Assembly (NCBI GenBank): GCA_937900165.1
Contig: CALCCX010000244.1
Span: 1-7,052 of the forward strand
DNA from: an uncultured Acidimicrobiia bacterium
GTDB taxonomy: Bacteria > Actinomycetota > Acidimicrobiia > Spongiisociales > Spongiisociaceae
DNA: 7,052 nucleotides
Direction: 5' to 3'
Part shown: in pieces, positions 5,674-7,052 of the stretch
Numbering within the stretch: the stretch's first letter is position 1
How the letters are laid out: every line of letters starts with the position of its first letter
Made by a program: the position numbers and the translations under genes
Notes under the pieces: model-generated
What the model was told of the DNA's origin: nothing
The model's input: only the letters and a program-made list of their open reading frames with translations
The model's database searches: none

Positions 5674-6378
5674 ATGGCGGTCCAGACGGGTAGAGCGGTC
5701 CAGACGGGTAGAGCGGTCAAGGACGGTCTGTATGAACAGTTCGCTCGCATCGGCAAGGCAGTCGCCAATCCGAAGCGCATCGAGTTGCTCGATCTCCTTT
5801 GTCAGGGCGAGCGAAGCGTCGAGGTTCTCGCCGATGCAGCCGCGATGGGTGTGACGAACACGTCGGCCCACCTTCGGGTGCTGCGCGAGGCCCGGCTGGT
5901 CGGCACCCGCAAGGAGGGGACGAGGGTCTTCTATCGATTGGCCGACGAGGCGGTGTGCGGTTTCTACTTGTCGTTGCGTGATCTGGCCAGCGATCGGTTC
6001 GCCGAGGTGGAGCAGGTGACCCGCGACTACTTCGAGGCCCGCGATGAGCTCGACCCGGTGGGAAGGGGGGAGCTGCTGGCCCGCGCCGGTGACGGCGACG
6101 TGATTGTGCTGGATGTTCGGCCAGGTGAGGAGTATGAGGCCGGCCACATCCCCGGTGCGATCTCGGTGCCGCTCAGCGAGCTCGAACAGAGGCTGGCGAG
6201 CTTTCCCCCGGACGCAGAGATCGTCGCCTACTGCCGGGGACCGTACTGCGTTCTCGCTCCCCAGGCCCTGGAGCTTCTGCACCGGCACGGCTTCCGGGCG
6301 CGCCGTTTGGAGGAGGGACTCCCCGAGTGGCGTCAGGCAGGGCTTCCGGTGGCGGTAGGAAGGGAACGTCGAGCGTGA
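5674..6378 (+). CDS. ArsR/SmtB-family regulator fused to a rhodanese domain
   Basis: From the ATG at 5674 the protein has 234 residues; the GTG at 5668 would add two. Residues ~18-110 form an ArsR winged helix: ANPKRIELLDLLCQGERSVEVLAD, then the recognition helix in VTNTSAHLRVLREARLV and the wing GTRKEGTRVFYRLAD. Residues ~130-228 form a rhodanese domain with VLDVRPGEEYEAGHIPGA (Asp147, Arg149, His158) and the active-site loop CRGPYC (Cys187, Cys192), ending LEEGLPEWRQAGLPV. Cys43 and Cys95 in the ArsR part could also take part in thiol sensing. ArsR-rhodanese fusions of this type are known; the likely role is a repressor released by persulfide formed on the rhodanese cysteine. An 18-bp duplication repeats VQTGRA near the N-terminus. 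The stop overlaps the next gene (GTGA, 6375-6378). Confidence 0.9.
   Translation: MAVQTGRAVQTGRAVKDGLYEQFARIGKAVANPKRIELLDLLCQGERSVEVLADAAAMGVTNTSAHLRVLREARLVGTRKEGTRVFYRLADEAVCGFYLSLRDLASDRFAEVEQVTRDYFEARDELDPVGRGELLARAGDGDVIVLDVRPGEEYEAGHIPGAISVPLSELEQRLASFPPDAEIVAYCRGPYCVLAPQALELLHRHGFRARRLEEGLPEWRQAGLPVAVGRERRA
5677..5718 (+). repeat. 18-bp in-frame tandem duplication
   Basis: Bases 5677-5694 are repeated exactly at 5695-5712, and a third copy begins (GCGGTC, 5713-5718). The duplication encodes two copies of a six-residue unit (VQTGRA in one phase) in the N-terminal tail before the ArsR helices. It keeps the frame and lies outside the DNA-binding domain. Confidence 0.95.
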
Positions 6379-6725
6379 ACGCGTTGTTCATTCTCAACGA
6401 TCCGCCCTATGGGACTGAGCGCAGCTACAACGGGCTGCGACTTGCAGGATCGCTCGCCACGAAGGAAGGCGAGCACGTGCAGGTGTTCCTCATCGGTGAC
6501 GCGGCAGCCTGTGCGAAGGCCGGGCAAAAGGTACCGAATGGCTACTACAACGTCGAACGCATGCTCCGGTTGGTGACTCGGCGGGGCGGTGAGATCGGTG
6601 TGTGTGGAACGTGCATGGATGCTCGGGGCATCACCGACGAGGAACTCGCAGACGGGTGTCACCGCAGCACCATGGACGAGTTGACGGACTGGACCGTGCA
6701 GGCCGAGCGGGTTCTCGTCTTCTGA
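6375..6725 (+). CDS. DsrE-family sulfur-relay protein
   Basis: The 116-residue protein begins NALFILNDPPYGTERSYNGL (residues 2-21), continues with VQVFLIGDAAACA and a GYYNVERML helix, then IGVCGTCMDARGI (74-86), and ends in RSTMDELTDW with an ERVLVF strand. This is the DsrE/DsrF-like fold, whose members carry sulfane sulfur on conserved cysteines. Candidate carriers are Cys77 and Cys80 (CGTC) and Cys46; Cys95 is also present. The start is the GTG at 6375, overlapping the ArsR-rhodanese TGA by 4 bp, with a purine-rich AGGAAGGGA upstream; an earlier ATG at 6327 lies inside the rhodanese gene and is unlikely. It is translationally coupled to the regulator and 47 bp from the flavoprotein gene, fitting transfer of sulfur between the two systems. 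Confidence 0.9.
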   Translation: MNALFILNDPPYGTERSYNGLRLAGSLATKEGEHVQVFLIGDAAACAKAGQKVPNGYYNVERMLRLVTRRGGEIGVCGTCMDARGITDEELADGCHRSTMDELTDWTVQAERVLVF

Positions 6726-6772
6726 AATGCCGGCTGACATGAGACACGACTGATGCAAGGAAAGGACGAACA

Positions 6773-6982
6773 ATGAGCGATGCCAGGACAATCGTGATCC
6801 TGGGCGGCGGGGTAGGCGGAGTGGTAGCCGCGAAGACGCTGCGCAAAGGGCTGCCCGAACAGCATCGAGTGGTCATCGTGGACCGCGAACGAGACCATCT
6901 GTTCGCACCATCTCTGCTTTGGCTCATGACCGGCCAACGCACAGCCGCCAAGATACGCCGCCCCCTCGACCGCCTGGCCAAG
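6773..6982 (+). CDS. FAD-dependent oxidoreductase, sulfide:quinone-oxidoreductase-like, 3' truncated
   Basis: Seventy genuine codons are present. They encode the N-terminal FAD-binding Rossmann motif: strand TIVILGGGVGGVVAAKTLR (GGGVGG at residues 11-16) and a second strand VVIVDRE (33-39). HLFAPSLLWLMTGQR (42-56) follows, typical of the sulfide:quinone oxidoreductase-like branch of pyridine nucleotide-disulfide oxidoreductases. These membrane-associated enzymes oxidise sulfide to sulfane sulfur and pass electrons to quinone; the redox cysteines lie beyond the cut. A good ribosome-binding site (AAAGGA, spacing about 6) precedes the ATG. The frame appears to run to a TGA at 7019-7021, but from 6983 it is adapter, so the last apparent residues (RSEEHTSEIQAH) are artefact. 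The third gene of the operon, its substrate is inferred from the neighbours. Confidence 0.85.
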
Positions 6983-7052
6983 AGATCGGAAGAGCACACG
7001 TCTGAAATCCAGGCACACTGATATAACCCGTATTCCGTCTTCTTCTTGGAAA
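6983..7052. other. Illumina TruSeq adapter read-through, not genomic
   Basis: Beginning AGATCGGAAGAGCACACGTC at 6983, the sequence aligns without gaps to the TruSeq indexed adapter as I remember it. The index region reads ACTGAT (7017-7022), the barcode of index 25, and is followed by AT (7023-7024) and the P7 tail to about 7048, then GAAA. I count six substitutions in 66 bases (7007, 7013, 7026, 7028, 7034, 7044), typical of low-quality read ends. The contig therefore ends at 6982. Confidence 0.97.

Noticed and set aside
6333..6791. Minus-strand open frame of 152 codons opposite the DsrE gene
   Set aside because: It is antisense to a clear DsrE-family gene and has no recognisable features.

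Overview
The window looks like one end of a draft contig from a GC-rich bacterium, most likely an actinobacterium. Three things suggest this. One gene belongs to the TIGR03086 / mycothiol-dependent maleylpyruvate isomerase fold family, which is largely actinobacterial. Three transcription units seem to start leaderless, with a TANNNT box 6-7 nt before the start codon. Two genes encode exported-type actinobacterial proteins: a tandem DUF6174 protein and a Gmad2-like protein. I cannot place it more finely; Acidimicrobiia or a neighbouring class is only a guess. The last 70 bases (6983-7052) are not genomic. They match an Illumina TruSeq indexed adapter, so the last gene is cut by an artefact.

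Layout. Bases 1-1203 (+) hold the C-terminal part of a probable secreted protein: a beta-sandwich region followed by two DUF6174-like units, each with a CxCG motif. Convergent to it, on the minus strand, lies a two-gene operon: a TetR-family regulator (2393-1782) overlapping by ATGA with a split-barrel FMN-binding (pyridoxamine-phosphate-oxidase-like) protein (1785-1285). Its promoter region carries an 8-6-8 inverted repeat over the -10 box, next to seven exact copies of a 7-bp unit. An AraC-family regulator (3311-2502, -) and a TIGR03086 metal-binding protein (3383-3961, +) diverge from a 71-bp intergenic region with a mirror-image pair of TAGCGT -10 boxes.

Bases 4209-5211 (+) hold a Gmad2-like exported-type protein gene without a visible signal peptide and with two apparent frameshifts. 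It is either decaying or mis-sequenced. After a featureless 246 bp comes a cluster of small hairpins (5458-5562). Three of these share one 7-3-7 geometry and carry compensatory base changes.

From 5674 to the contig end runs a reactive-sulfur operon: an ArsR-rhodanese fusion regulator, a DsrE-family sulfur-carrier-like protein overlapping it by GTGA, and the first 70 codons of an FAD-dependent sulfide:quinone-oxidoreductase-like enzyme. The likely logic is that the fusion regulator senses persulfide, DsrE handles sulfane sulfur and the flavoprotein oxidises sulfide. An AT-rich ATTC/GAAT-rich segment just upstream is the probable operator. I see no obviously new defence or mobile system. The least explained items are the covarying hairpin cluster and the 7-bp repeat beside the TetR promoter.
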